DNA of 64,000 nucleotides from DASXKD01 sp963707905 (GCA_963707905.1 CAVPSA010000017.1:1-64000), one strand, 5' to 3'; shown: positions 16,489 to 24,520, counted from the stretch's first letter. Translations and numbers: made by a program. The notes: a model not told the origin generated them from the letters alone.

Positions 16489-18055
16489 GGAGCGCGATAG
16501 CGAACCGGGTCATCTCGCTCGCGGTACTGCTCGTGGCCATCGCCGCGGCTGCGGGACTGGCCGTATGGAAGCACACCGTGACGGTCGCCGCGGCCGCGCC
16601 GCAGCCGCAGCCACACAGCGCACCGGTCAGACACCGTGCTGCGTGCCTGCCCGGCTCCGGGGCTGGCCGGAACGCCCGGCTCTCAGGTCGCGCTCATCGC
16701 GGGCCCGGCGACGACGGGAGCCGGCCGCGCCGTGGTGAGCAGGATCGGCGCCAGTCCCGGCGCCCCCCTGGCCAGCGTCACCCAGCCGGGGGCCCTCACC
16801 GTGACCGGTGTGCATGCCGTTCACCCGGCCACACACGGCAGGACGGCACCCGGCAAGACCGCGCACGGCAAGACGCCGTCCCCCGCGAGCACGCCGTCCC
16901 AGGCACCGGCCAGCCAGCCGGTAGCCACCGTTCCCGTGCCGGGCGGCGTGGTGATCCAGGCGAGCGGGGCGATGGCAAGGGGACTTGAGGCCGAGCAGGT
17001 CCTGCCCGGCGGAAAGGTCTCCGCGCACTGCGACGGCCCCGGCACCGACTTCTGGTTCGTCGGCCCGGGTGCCTTCTCCGTGGGGCACATCCAGCTTTTC
17101 GTCATGAACGTGGGCAGCCAGCCCGCGGACGTCGACGTTCAGGCCTACACCGATGCCGGGCCGCTGCAGGGCAGCGCCGACACGGGCGTGGCGGTGGCGC
17201 CGCACGCCATGGTCACCCAGTCCCTGGAGAAGATGCTGCACGGCACGCGGATGGTCGCCCTGAACGTCCGCACCAGCGTCGGGCAGGTCGTGGCGGCGGT
17301 TGAGGAGACCACCGGTGCCGCACACAGCGGGGCCTGGCTGCCCGTGACCGGGACCCCGGGGACCCGGATGGTCATCCCCGGTATGCCTCCCACCGCGGGC
17401 ACCCGGCAGTTGTTCGTGACGGTGCCCGGTACCCAGGACGCGCACATCACCCTGAGCGCCGTCACCAGCAAGGGCTCCTACCACCCCACGGGAGGCGGCG
17501 GCCTGGACATCCCCGGCGGCTCGGTGGCCCAGCTCTCCCTGTCTTCGCTGTCGGCGATCTACGGCGCGATCGAGATCTCGTCCAATGTCCCGGTCACCGC
17601 AGCGCTGCTGGCGCCGGGCGGTCAGAAGGGGACTCCCGGCGCATTCACCGGCGCCACGCCCGCGCTGGCAGGAGCAGGGCGTGGTCGCATCGAACGTGAG
17701 CGGTGCGGGAGCCGTGTCGTCGCTGGTGCTGTCGGCGCCATGGCGCGCCGCCCGGGTGCGGGTCACGGAGGTGGGCACGGGCGGCCAGGGGCCGGCGGCA
17801 CCGGGCAAGGTCGTCCTCGTCCAGGCCCACCACAGCCTGCTGCAGCAACTGGCCGCGCCCCCCGGGACGCGCCGCGGGTCGGCCTTCGCGGTGATCGTCA
17901 CGCCGCTGCCGGGGTCGGGCCCGCTCTACGCCGGGCGCGTCGTCATGAGCAGCGGAAGGGGCGGGGCGCTGGAGTCGGTCCTGCCGGTGTCCAGCGCGCT
18001 GACCGTCGTGCCGCTCCCCCACGTGCAGGACGAACTCGTCACCCCCGGCGGGTAG
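16485..18055 (+). pseudogene. DUF5719 family protein, two apparent frameshifts
   Basis: GTG at 16485 overlaps the upstream TGA (GTGA) and begins with a signal anchor (MRSAIANRVISLAVLLVAIA, then AGLAVWKH). Near 16624-16632 the protein moves to the +1 frame (TVLRACPAPGLAGTPGSQVAL). It runs through VSAHCDGPGTDFWFVGPGAF, MNVGSQPADVDVQAYTDAG and EISSNVPVTAALLAPGG. Near 17665 it moves again, to WQEQGVVASNVSGAGAVSSL..., and ends DELVTPGG at 18055. Total length of 1571 nt is two more than a multiple of three, matching two single-base insertions. Corrected it would be about 523 residues. DUF5719 proteins are envelope proteins encoded beside this glycosyltransferase in actinomycetes and are of unknown biochemical role. 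Confidence 0.8.
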
Positions 18056-18082
18056 GCCGCCGCCCGGCCCGCGCGCGGGCGG

Positions 18083-18601
18083 TCACTCGCCGCCCGCGTA
18101 GCCGGGATCCACGTCTGCGGGGTCGATACCCAGTATCCGCGCGAACTCCTCGACCACCGCGTCGAAGACCAGTTCGCCGAGTTCCTCTTCGCCGTCTGCC
18201 CGGGCCATCAGCGGCCGCCGGTACACCACGATGCGCGGCGGATGCTGCCCGGCCTCCTCGCCCGCCGCCGGCGCGCCGGGTGCGTCCGGCTCCGGGCCCT
18301 GGCCGCCCGGGGGTGCGCCCAGCTCCAGCCGGGACAGCGGCACCGGCCCGTGGGGCCCGGTGGCCGGGAGCTCGGCGGGCGGTATCTCCTCGACCGCGAA
18401 CTCGACGCCGGACAGGTGCGCCTCCCACTGCGGCTCCAGCCGCGCCACGGCCTGCAGCACGAGGTCGTCGAACCGTTCCGCGCGGGTCCGGTACAGCGGC
18501 ACGTCCGGCGGTACCAGCACCCCGCGCAGTCCACGCCCGTGCCGGTCCCGCCGCCTGATGCGGGCGGGGGGCTGCGGACGGCCCTCGTCGGCGGTTTGCA
18601 C
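18083..18601 (-). CDS. Metallopeptidase-family (zincin-like fold) protein lacking HExxH
   Basis: The 172-residue protein matches the actinobacterial neighbour of DUF3499 (Rv3259-type, metallopeptidase family): LYRTRAERFDDLVLQAVARLEPQW, VEFAVEEIPP, PPRIVVYRRPLMARADGEEEL. The final helix is LVFDAVVEEFARILGIDPADVD. In catalytic relatives this helix carries the zinc motif HExxH. Here the equivalent reads VVEEFARIL, so no zinc site is visible and protease activity is doubtful. An acidic, Pro/Gly-rich insert (GAPPGGQGPEPDAPGAPAAG) splits the middle. The gene is convergent with the DUF5719 gene and divergent from DUF3499. Confidence 0.8.
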   Translation of the reverse strand: MQTADEGRPQPPARIRRRDRHGRGLRGVLVPPDVPLYRTRAERFDDLVLQAVARLEPQWEAHLSGVEFAVEEIPPAELPATGPHGPVPLSRLELGAPPGGQGPEPDAPGAPAAGEEAGQHPPRIVVYRRPLMARADGEEELGELVFDAVVEEFARILGIDPADVDPGYAGGE

Positions 18602-18836
18602 AGCTCCCGAGGGTATCCGGCCTGGGCGGTCGTGCGTATTGCGCCCTGCCAGTGAACTTTCGAATGCACCGCCGCTACCGGCGTCTTTCCACGGCAGCGC
18701 AAGACACGATCACACCGAGTGGCGGTGGTGGTGGCGTTAGCTGGCGCATATCGGTACGGTCTGCCCTTGTGAGTATGTGCGCGGTCCAGCCCTCAGCCGG
18801 AGCCGCGCTGCCGGGTTCCGCGAGTGAGGCTGGCTG

Positions 18837-19205
18837 ATGGCGCGTCGGTGTTCCAGGCCGGGATGCAAGCAGGACGCGGTCTGCACGCTGACGTACGTCT
18901 ACCGCGATTCCACCGCGGTGGTCGGCCCGCTGGCCGCCTACACCGAGCCGCACTGCTACGACCTGTGTGAAGCCCATGCGGGCAGGCTGACCGCCCCGCT
19001 CGGCTGGGACGTGGTCCGGCTTCCCGTGCACGCGGAGGAGCCGCGGCCGGCCCAGGCCGACGACTTGGAGGCGCTCGCCAACGCGGTCAGGGAAGCCGCG
19101 CCTGACGGTACGGCCACGGAGCCGGTGGGGCAGGGCGTCGAGGTGGGCCGCCGTGGCCACCTGCGCGTCCTCCGTTCGTCCCCGAACGAGCCGGGCAGGC
19201 GCTGA
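18837..19205 (+). CDS. DUF3499 family cysteine-rich protein
   Basis: The 122-residue protein begins MARRCSRPGCKQDAVCTLTYVY and continues PHCYDLCEAHAGRLTAPLGWDVVRL. These are the paired cysteine motifs of DUF3499 (Rv3258c-like). They probably bind zinc or another metal through CxxxxC, CxxC and His residues. The function is unknown; the family is nearly always encoded next to manB. The tail after residue 70 is variable and charged. The 235 bp upstream contain the divergent control region toward the metallopeptidase-family gene, in which I could not define a promoter with confidence. A 9-bp hairpin follows the stop. Confidence 0.9.
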   Translation: MARRCSRPGCKQDAVCTLTYVYRDSTAVVGPLAAYTEPHCYDLCEAHAGRLTAPLGWDVVRLPVHAEEPRPAQADDLEALANAVREAAPDGTATEPVGQGVEVGRRGHLRVLRSSPNEPGRR

Positions 19206-19211
19206 GCCGAA

Positions 19212-19233
19212 CCGGGCCTGAGGGCAGGCCCGG
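19212..19233 (+). terminator. Hairpin after DUF3499 gene
   Basis: CCGGGCCTG (19212-19220), loop AGGG, CAGGCCCGG (19225-19233) form a perfect 9-bp stem 6 bp after the stop. It may end or attenuate transcription before manB. Confidence 0.6.
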
Positions 19234-19327
19234 CGGCGGGTAGGCTCGGTTCTCGTGCATCGCGGGTGCTGCCGTGGTGACGGCGCAACGACGTGCCCTC
19301 GGGCTGACACGGGAGGCAAGAGCCAGC

Positions 19328-20677
19328 GTGGGCCAGTATTCGAAGATCTTCAAGTCTTACGACATCAGGGGGATCGTCCCCGACGAACTGGACGAAACCG
19401 TCGCCGAGGCGATCGGCGCCGCCTTCGCCGGGCTGACCGGGGCGCCGTCCGTCGCGATCATGCACGACATGCGCACCTCCTCGCCGTTGCTGGCGGAGGC
19501 GTTCGGCCGCGGGGTGGCCAGCCAGGGGGCGGATGTGGTCGCGGGCGGGCTCGGCTCCACCGACATGCTCTACTACGCCAGCGGCAGCCTGGGCATCCCC
19601 GGAGCAATGATCACGGCGAGCCATAACCCGCCCAAGTACAACGGGATCAAACTGTGCCGCAGCGGGGCGAAACCGGTCGGGGAGGACACCGGGCTCGCCG
19701 AACTGCGGCAGGCGGCCGAGCGCGGTCTGCCCGCACAGCAGGGGCGCACCGGCACCATCACCGGCCGCGACCTGCTGCCGGGGTACGCGAGCTTTCTGAA
19801 GTCGCTGGTCGACGTGTCCGGCATCCGGCCGCTGAAGGTCGTGGCCGACGCGGGCAACGGCATGGCCGGCTACACCGTCCCCGAGGTCTTCGCCGGGCTG
19901 CCGGTCACGGTGGTGCCGCTGTACTTCGAACTCGACGGCACGTTCCCCAACCACGAGGCCAACCCGATCGACCCGGCGAACCTCGCCGACCTGCAGCGAG
20001 CGGTGCTTGACCACGGCGCGGACGTGGGCCTGGCCTTCGACGGCGACGCGGACCGCTGCTTCGTCGTGGACGAGCGGGCCCAGATCGTCTCACCGTCCGT
20101 CCTCACCGCGCTGATCGCGACCAGGGAACTGGCCCGCGAGCCCGGAGCGACGATCATCCACAACCTGATCACCTCCCGGGCGGTGCCGGAGATCATCTCC
20201 GAACATGGCGGCAAGCCGGTGCGCACCCGGGTGGGCCACTCGTTCATCAAGGCGCGGATGGCTGACACCGGCGCGGTGTTCGGCGGCGAGCACTCCGGGC
20301 ACTTCTACTTCCGCGACTTCTGGTCCGCCGACTCGGGCATGCTCGCCGCCCTGCACCTGCTCGCCGCGCTGGGCGGGCAGGACGGGCCGCTGTCGCAGTT
20401 GCTGGCCAGCTACGGCCGTTATGTCGCGTCCGGCGAGATCAACAGCGAGGTCACCGACCAGCTGGCGGCGACCGAGGCGGTCCGGCGGGCCTTCGCCGGC
20501 CGCCCCGGCGTCAGCACCGACGACCTGGACGGGCTGACCGTGACCGGCCAGGACTGGTGGTTCAATGTCCGCCCGTCGAACACCGAGCCGCTGCTGCGGC
20601 TGAACGTGGAAGCATCGGACGAATCGACCCTCGCCGCGACGCGAGACGAGGTTCTGGGCATCGTGCGTGGCGGCTGA
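19328..20677 (+). CDS. manB: Phosphomannomutase/phosphoglucomutase
   Basis: This enzyme of the alpha-D-phosphohexomutase family interconverts mannose-6-phosphate and mannose-1-phosphate for GDP-mannose and mannolipid synthesis. All four family motifs are present: the phosphoserine loop TASHNPPKYNGIK (Ser near residue 98), the metal loop DGDADR near 238, the sugar loop GGEHSGHFYF near 319 and the phosphate site RPSNTEPLLRLNVEA near 415. The GTG at 19328 has GGGAGG 11 nt upstream and gives VGQYSKIFKSYDIRG, the usual family start. An in-frame GTG at 19274 would add an atypical leader. It is followed closely by the Trm112-like and SIS isomerase genes, as in the Rv3257c-Rv3256c region. Confidence 0.95.
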   Translation: MGQYSKIFKSYDIRGIVPDELDETVAEAIGAAFAGLTGAPSVAIMHDMRTSSPLLAEAFGRGVASQGADVVAGGLGSTDMLYYASGSLGIPGAMITASHNPPKYNGIKLCRSGAKPVGEDTGLAELRQAAERGLPAQQGRTGTITGRDLLPGYASFLKSLVDVSGIRPLKVVADAGNGMAGYTVPEVFAGLPVTVVPLYFELDGTFPNHEANPIDPANLADLQRAVLDHGADVGLAFDGDADRCFVVDERAQIVSPSVLTALIATRELAREPGATIIHNLITSRAVPEIISEHGGKPVRTRVGHSFIKARMADTGAVFGGEHSGHFYFRDFWSADSGMLAALHLLAALGGQDGPLSQLLASYGRYVASGEINSEVTDQLAATEAVRRAFAGRPGVSTDDLDGLTVTGQDWWFNVRPSNTEPLLRLNVEASDESTLAATRDEVLGIVRGG

Positions 20678-20705
20678 CCGGCCCCGCGCATCCGGAGGAG
20701 ACGCT

Positions 20706-20918
20706 GTGAAGATTGACGACTGGCTGCTTGAGATCCTGGCCTGCCCGGCCTGTCACGCCCCGCTCCGCGAGGACGACGCGGCCAGCGAACTGGTATGCAC
20801 GAACCCCGAATGCGCGCTCGCCTACCCGGTGCGCGACGACATCCCCGTGCTGCTGGTGGACGAGGCACGCCGCCCGGGCCAGCCGGAGGCCGGGGGAGCC
20901 GGGAAGGATGCCGGGTGA
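20706..20918 (+). CDS. Trm112-like small zinc protein
   Basis: The 70-residue protein begins VKIDDWLLEILACPACHAPL, then VCTNPECALAYPVRDDIPVLLVDEA. These are the two cysteine knuckles and the PxRDGIPxLL-type segment of the Trm112/YcaR family. The GTG at 20706 is preceded by GGAGGAG (20694-20700). The stop overlaps the isomerase start as GTGA, so the pair is translationally coupled. The family includes methyltransferase partners; at this locus it is only known as a conserved neighbour of manB. Confidence 0.9.
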   Translation: MKIDDWLLEILACPACHAPLREDDAASELVCTNPECALAYPVRDDIPVLLVDEARRPGQPEAGGAGKDAG

Positions 20919-22036
20919 CCCTGGCGGCAGCCGAGCGCCTCGACGACGTGGCGCTTCTGGAGACGGCCGACCCGTCCAGCATGCTCAGGCAGGTCGCCTC
21001 GTCCGCGGCCCAGGTGCGCGAGGCGGCCCGTTCGGCGGCGGAAGCCAGCCTCGACGGGCTCACCGCGGGCGGCCGCCCGCGTGCCATCGTGGTCACCGGG
21101 ATGGGCGGATCCGGGATCGCCGGGGACGTGCTCGCGGCCGTCGCCGGCCCAGGCTGCCCGGTGCAGGTGACCACCGTGCACGACTACCGGCTGCCCGGCT
21201 GGGTGGGTGCCGCCGACCTGGTGATCGCGGTCTCCTGCTCGGGGGCCACCGAGGAGACGCTGTCGGCCGCGGAGGAAGCCGTGCGCCGTGGCTGCCGGCT
21301 GCTTGGCGTGGGCAGCCAGGGCTCGCCGCTCGCCCAGCTGGCCGAGCAGGCCAGTGCTCCGTTCATCGAGGTAAAGCCGTTGGGCATGCCGCGGTCCATG
21401 CTGTGGGGCCTGTCGGTGCCACTGGTCGTGGCCGCGGCCCGGCTCGGCATACTGGACATGCCCGCGGAGGCCTACGAGTCGGCCGCCGCGGAACTGGAAC
21501 GGGTGGCGCATCTGTGCAGGCCGGACAGCGAGGCCTTCGTCAACCCGGCGAAGACACTCGCGCTTGACCTGTCCGGCACGCTGCCCATGATCTGGGGCGC
21601 CTCCCCGCTGACCGGCGTGGCCGCCGCCCGGTTCGCCTGCCAGCTGCACGAGAACGGCAAGTACCCGGCGATCGCGGGCGTGCTGCCCGAGGCCAACCAC
21701 AACCAGGTGGTCACCTTCGACGGGCCGTTCGCGGCCGGGTCCGAGGCAGCCGGGCCGGATCCGGCCGGGGCGCCGCCAGTGCCGCTGCGGCTGATCCTGC
21801 TGCGGGACACCCACGAGCATCCGCAGGTGGCCCGGCGGCGTGCGGAGTCCGCGCGGATCGCGGCCGAGCGCGGCATCGAGGTGACCGAGCTGGCCGCGTC
21901 CGGTGATCTCCCGCTGGACCGGCTCGCCAGCCTGGTCGCACTGATCGACTACGCCTCCGTCTATCTCGCGATCGCGAACGGCATCGATCCGGCGCCGATC
22001 GCGGCGATCCAGGAGCTGAAGGCCCGGATCGCGTAG
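20915..22036 (+). CDS. SIS domain bifunctional phosphoglucose/phosphomannose isomerase-like protein
   Basis: The 373-residue protein carries two SIS subdomains. The first has IVVTGMGGSGIAGDVLAA and LVIAVSCSGATEETLSA, the phosphosugar-binding Ser/Thr loop. The second follows LPMIWGASPLTGVAAARFACQLHENGK, with EANHNQVVTFDG, the conserved family site. It ends with VALIDYASVYLAIANGIDP. The family isomerises glucose-6- or mannose-6-phosphate to fructose-6-phosphate, supplying manB. The GTG start overlaps the Trm112 stop. A Gly/Pro/Ala insert (AAGSEAAGPDPAGAPP) lies before LRLILLRD. Confidence 0.9.
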   Translation: MTLAAAERLDDVALLETADPSSMLRQVASSAAQVREAARSAAEASLDGLTAGGRPRAIVVTGMGGSGIAGDVLAAVAGPGCPVQVTTVHDYRLPGWVGAADLVIAVSCSGATEETLSAAEEAVRRGCRLLGVGSQGSPLAQLAEQASAPFIEVKPLGMPRSMLWGLSVPLVVAAARLGILDMPAEAYESAAAELERVAHLCRPDSEAFVNPAKTLALDLSGTLPMIWGASPLTGVAAARFACQLHENGKYPAIAGVLPEANHNQVVTFDGPFAAGSEAAGPDPAGAPPVPLRLILLRDTHEHPQVARRRAESARIAAERGIEVTELAASGDLPLDRLASLVALIDYASVYLAIANGIDPAPIAAIQELKARIA

Positions 22037-22049
22037 GAGGGAACCAGAC

Positions 22050-23183
22050 ATTACCGCTGACTCCGGGCAGGGGCCGCCCGACAAGGCCGGGGGGCAGTCC
22101 ACGGGGCCCGCGCGGCCCGGCCCGCCGGGCCAGCCCGGGCCACCGGACCCGGAGGCGCGAGAGCGGGCGGCACCTGCGCCGCCGGCGCCCGCCGGGGGCA
22201 GCCCGCCGCCGGGGGCCGCACATTCGGCCGGCCTGACCGCCGTCGTCGCGGCGCTCGCCGCCAACCTGGGGATCGCGGCCACGAAGTTCGTGGCGTTCTT
22301 CATCACCGGCTCGGCGTCGATGCTCGCCGAGGGCGTGCACTCGGTCGCCGACAGCGGGAACCAGCTCCTGCTGCTGCTCGGCCGGAACCGGGCCAGGCGC
22401 GACCGGACCGAGGAACACCCGTTCGGGTTCGGCAGGGAACGCTACTTCTACGCGTTCGTGGTGGCGGTCGTGCTGTTCACCGTGGGCGCCCTGTTCTCCA
22501 TTTACGAGGGCATACACAAGATCACCCATCCCGAGCCGGTGCACTCCCCGGCCGTCGCGTTCGCCGTCCTGGCGATCGCCATCGTGCTGGAGAGCCTGTC
22601 GCTGCGCACGGCGGTGCGGGAGTCGAGGGAGCAGCGCAACGGGGGCAGCTGGCTCGCGTTCATCCGCCGTGCCAAGGCCCCCGAGCTGCCGGCGATCCTG
22701 CTGGAGGACATGGCCGCGCTGGCCGGGCTGTTGCTGGCCACGACGGGCGTGGCGCTCACGGTGATCACCGGCGACGGGGTCTGGGACGGGGCCGGGTCGC
22801 TGGCCATCGGCCTGCTGCTCGGCTGCGTCGCGGTCATCCTGGCCGTGGAGATGAAGAGCCTGCTGATCGGCGAGTCCGCGAGCGTCGAGGTCGAGCGTGC
22901 CATCGTCACGGCACTGCAGGCGGGGCCGGAGGTGGAGTGCGTCATCCACATGCGGACCACGCACCTGGGCCCGGAGACGCTGCTCGTGGCGGCGAAGATA
23001 GCGGTGCGGCCCAACGACCGGGCCGAGCAGGTCACGGCGGGGATCGACGCCGCCGAACGGAGGGTAAGGGCCGCCGTCCCCATCGCCAAGGTGATCTACC
23101 TGGAGCCCGACCTGTACCGCGAGTCCCGCGCGGACGCGACCGATCCGGCGATCCGCGCCGTCCGCCGCAGGCAGCGCCGGTGA
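22050..23183 (+). CDS. Cation diffusion facilitator family transporter with apparent ATT start
   Basis: This CDF metal exporter core has five visible helices after AGLTAVVAALAANLGIAATK, the metal-site pattern AEGVHSVADSGNQ, HPFGFGRERYFYAF, LEDMAALAGLLLA, and a cytoplasmic C-terminal domain to YLEPDLYRE. It resembles the SLC30A9-type branch and would export Zn/Mn/Fe by proton antiport. The frame is open from the isomerase stop, and no ATG, GTG or TTG occurs before GTG 22290, which lies inside helix 1 and has no ribosome site. An ATT at 22050 lies 8 nt after GGAGGG (22036-22041) and gives 377 residues with a Pro/Gly-rich leader. AUU initiation is therefore the best reading; a miscalled ATG/GTG is the alternative. 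Confidence 0.85.
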   Translation: MTADSGQGPPDKAGGQSTGPARPGPPGQPGPPDPEARERAAPAPPAPAGGSPPPGAAHSAGLTAVVAALAANLGIAATKFVAFFITGSASMLAEGVHSVADSGNQLLLLLGRNRARRDRTEEHPFGFGRERYFYAFVVAVVLFTVGALFSIYEGIHKITHPEPVHSPAVAFAVLAIAIVLESLSLRTAVRESREQRNGGSWLAFIRRAKAPELPAILLEDMAALAGLLLATTGVALTVITGDGVWDGAGSLAIGLLLGCVAVILAVEMKSLLIGESASVEVERAIVTALQAGPEVECVIHMRTTHLGPETLLVAAKIAVRPNDRAEQVTAGIDAAERRVRAAVPIAKVIYLEPDLYRESRADATDPAIRAVRRRQRR

Positions 23184-23356
23184 CCGTCCCGCCCGCCGGG
23201 CCCGGGGAAGGCCCGTTCCAGCCGGAGTACCCCGTCCGCACCGAGCGGCTGCTGCTGCGGCCCTATCAGCCAGGTGACGTCGATGCCAGGTGTGCGGCCG
23301 CCGCCTGGCACACTGGCGGTGTCCCGGCCTGGAAGGGAAGGCATGTTCGAGCCTGA
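23180..23356 (+). pseudogene. Truncated duplicate of the GNAT gene 5' end
   Basis: A GTG overlapping the CDF stop (GTGA) opens 58 codons. Residues 13-36 (FQPEYPVRTERLLLRPYQPG plus DVDA) match the beginning of the next gene (FEPEYPIRTERLRLRPYAHG plus DVDA). Homology then stops and the frame ends at 23356 inside the GNAT start region. This looks like a partial tandem duplication whose first copy has decayed. Its coupled start and the overlap of its stop with the GNAT start could still let it act as a translational leader. Confidence 0.65.
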
Positions 23357-23912
23357 GTACCCGATCCGCACCGAGCGGCTGCGGCTGCGGCCGTACGCCC
23401 ATGGCGACGTCGATGCCTTGTACGCCTACCAGCGGCTGCCGGAGACGCACCGCTACCTGTACACCGAGCCGCGGACCCGGCCCGAGATCGAGGCCCTGGT
23501 GGCGGAGCGGGCAGGTTCGGCCGTGCTCATCAAGGTGGGCCAGCCGATCACCCTGGTCGCGGACCTGGCGCAGACGGGCGAGCTGGTGGGCGACTGCGTG
23601 CTGTTCTGGCGCAGCGAGGAGCACATGCAGGGCGAGGTGGGGTACGTCTTCAATCCCGCCTACGGCGGCCGCGGCCTGGCCACCGAGGCCGTCGGCGCGC
23701 TGCTGCGGCTGGGCTTCGAGGGCCTGGGCCTGCACCGGATCGCCGGGCATCTCGACGCGCGCAACACCGCGTCGGCGCGGGTCCTGGAGCGGGCCGGCCT
23801 GCGCCGCGAAGCACACCTGGTGGAGAACGAGTTCGTCAAGGGCGAGTGGACCGATGAGCTGATCTACGGGATCCTGCGCAGCGAATGGGCGGCCAGGCAG
23901 GCCTCCGGCTGA
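23343..23912 (+). CDS. GNAT family N-acetyltransferase (RimJ/RimL type)
   Basis: The ATG at 23343 follows a GGAAGGGAAGG tract and gives 189 residues. The chain begins EYPIRTERLRLRPYAHGDVDAL, typical of the RimJ/RimL-like branch. The acetyl-CoA loop is GYVFNPAYGGRGLATEAVGALL, followed by FEGLGLHRIAGHLDARNTASARVLERAGLRREAH, the canonical motif pair. The acceptor is unknown; relatives modify protein N-termini, polyamines or antibiotics. It ends 2 bp from the convergent MerR-type gene. Confidence 0.9.
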   Translation: MFEPEYPIRTERLRLRPYAHGDVDALYAYQRLPETHRYLYTEPRTRPEIEALVAERAGSAVLIKVGQPITLVADLAQTGELVGDCVLFWRSEEHMQGEVGYVFNPAYGGRGLATEAVGALLRLGFEGLGLHRIAGHLDARNTASARVLERAGLRREAHLVENEFVKGEWTDELIYGILRSEWAARQASG

Positions 23913-23920
23913 GCTCAGCC
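23907..23920. other. Palindrome carrying both convergent stop codons
   Basis: GGCTGAGCTCAGCC is a perfect 14-bp palindrome. It contains the TGA of the GNAT gene (23910-23912) and, on the other strand, the TGA of the MerR-type gene (23915-23917). It could form only a small hairpin, and no larger terminator is visible between these genes. Confidence 0.6.
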
Positions 23921-24395
23921 CCGCCGTGTGCGGGGGGTGCCGCCGGCCGGCAGGCGCAGCAGGCGCAGCGCCCGCTCCTGTTCGAAGTCCAGTGCCCGCG
24001 CAGGTGGCGGTGCGATTCTCCCGATACGGCGGCCCAGCTCGGCCACTTCCGCGCGGACACCCGGCTCCGTGAGGACCTTCAAGCCAAACGCCAGCGCAGC
24101 GGGACTGACGTCGTAACGCTGCTCGATCCGCAGGGCATGCGCGACCGCGGCCAGGTCGTCGTCCGCGAACCGGCGGTGGGCCCGGGCCAGGCCGCCAGGA
24201 GCCCGGCCGGGCCGGGGCCGCCTGAACCCGGCCCTCAGCCGGGGTGGCCCCAGCCGGGCCCCGGGCTGAGGCCGTCCCAGCCCGGCCCCGGGCCGGGGTG
24301 GCCTCGCGCACTGGCGGCAGCAGGCCGAGCATGTCCCGGTACCGGAGCATCCGGGGTGACGTACCGAGCCGCTGGGCCGCCTCCGTGATCCGCAT
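23915..24395 (-). pseudogene. MerR-type regulator with low-complexity insert and frameshift
   Basis: The ATG at 24395 gives MRITEAAQRLGTSPRMLRYR then DMLGLLPPVR, the helix-turn-helix of the MerR family. A Gly/Ala/Arg/Pro run of about 40 residues follows, encoded by CCCGGGGCC-like repeats at about 24190-24310. The expected continuation appears in another frame: AHRRFADDDLAAVAHALRIE, then QRYDVSPAALAFGLKVLTEP and a coiled helix to the end. The length of 481 nt is one more than a multiple of three, supporting one indel inside the repetitive stretch. Without the insert this would be a normal small MerR-like protein of about 115 residues. Whether it is functional depends on confirming the frame. 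Confidence 0.7.
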
Positions 24396-24500
24396 GAAGC
24401 CAAATCTAACATTTTCGTGTCAAGAACTGCCGCTGCGGCGTGCGGTTCCGGCCGGTATCGCCTACCGTCGGACTGTCGCCACGGCGATCGCGCTGCCCAG

Positions 24501-24520
24501 CGGTTCGTGATCACGAACCG
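24501..24520 (+). promoter_or_regulatory. Perfect 20-bp palindrome upstream of sahH
   Basis: CGGTTCGTGATCACGAACCG is a perfect inverted repeat with its right end 41 bp before the sahH start codon. Its size fits a dimeric repressor operator, or a short hairpin in the leader. No known actinobacterial regulator site was matched. The sequence does not show the SAH riboswitch core. Confidence 0.6.

Noticed and set aside
18652..18837. 61-codon frame ending at the DUF3499 start (TGATG)
   Set aside because: It lies in the divergent promoter region and has no ribosome site or protein-like pattern beyond a Gly run; chance is more likely than a leader peptide.
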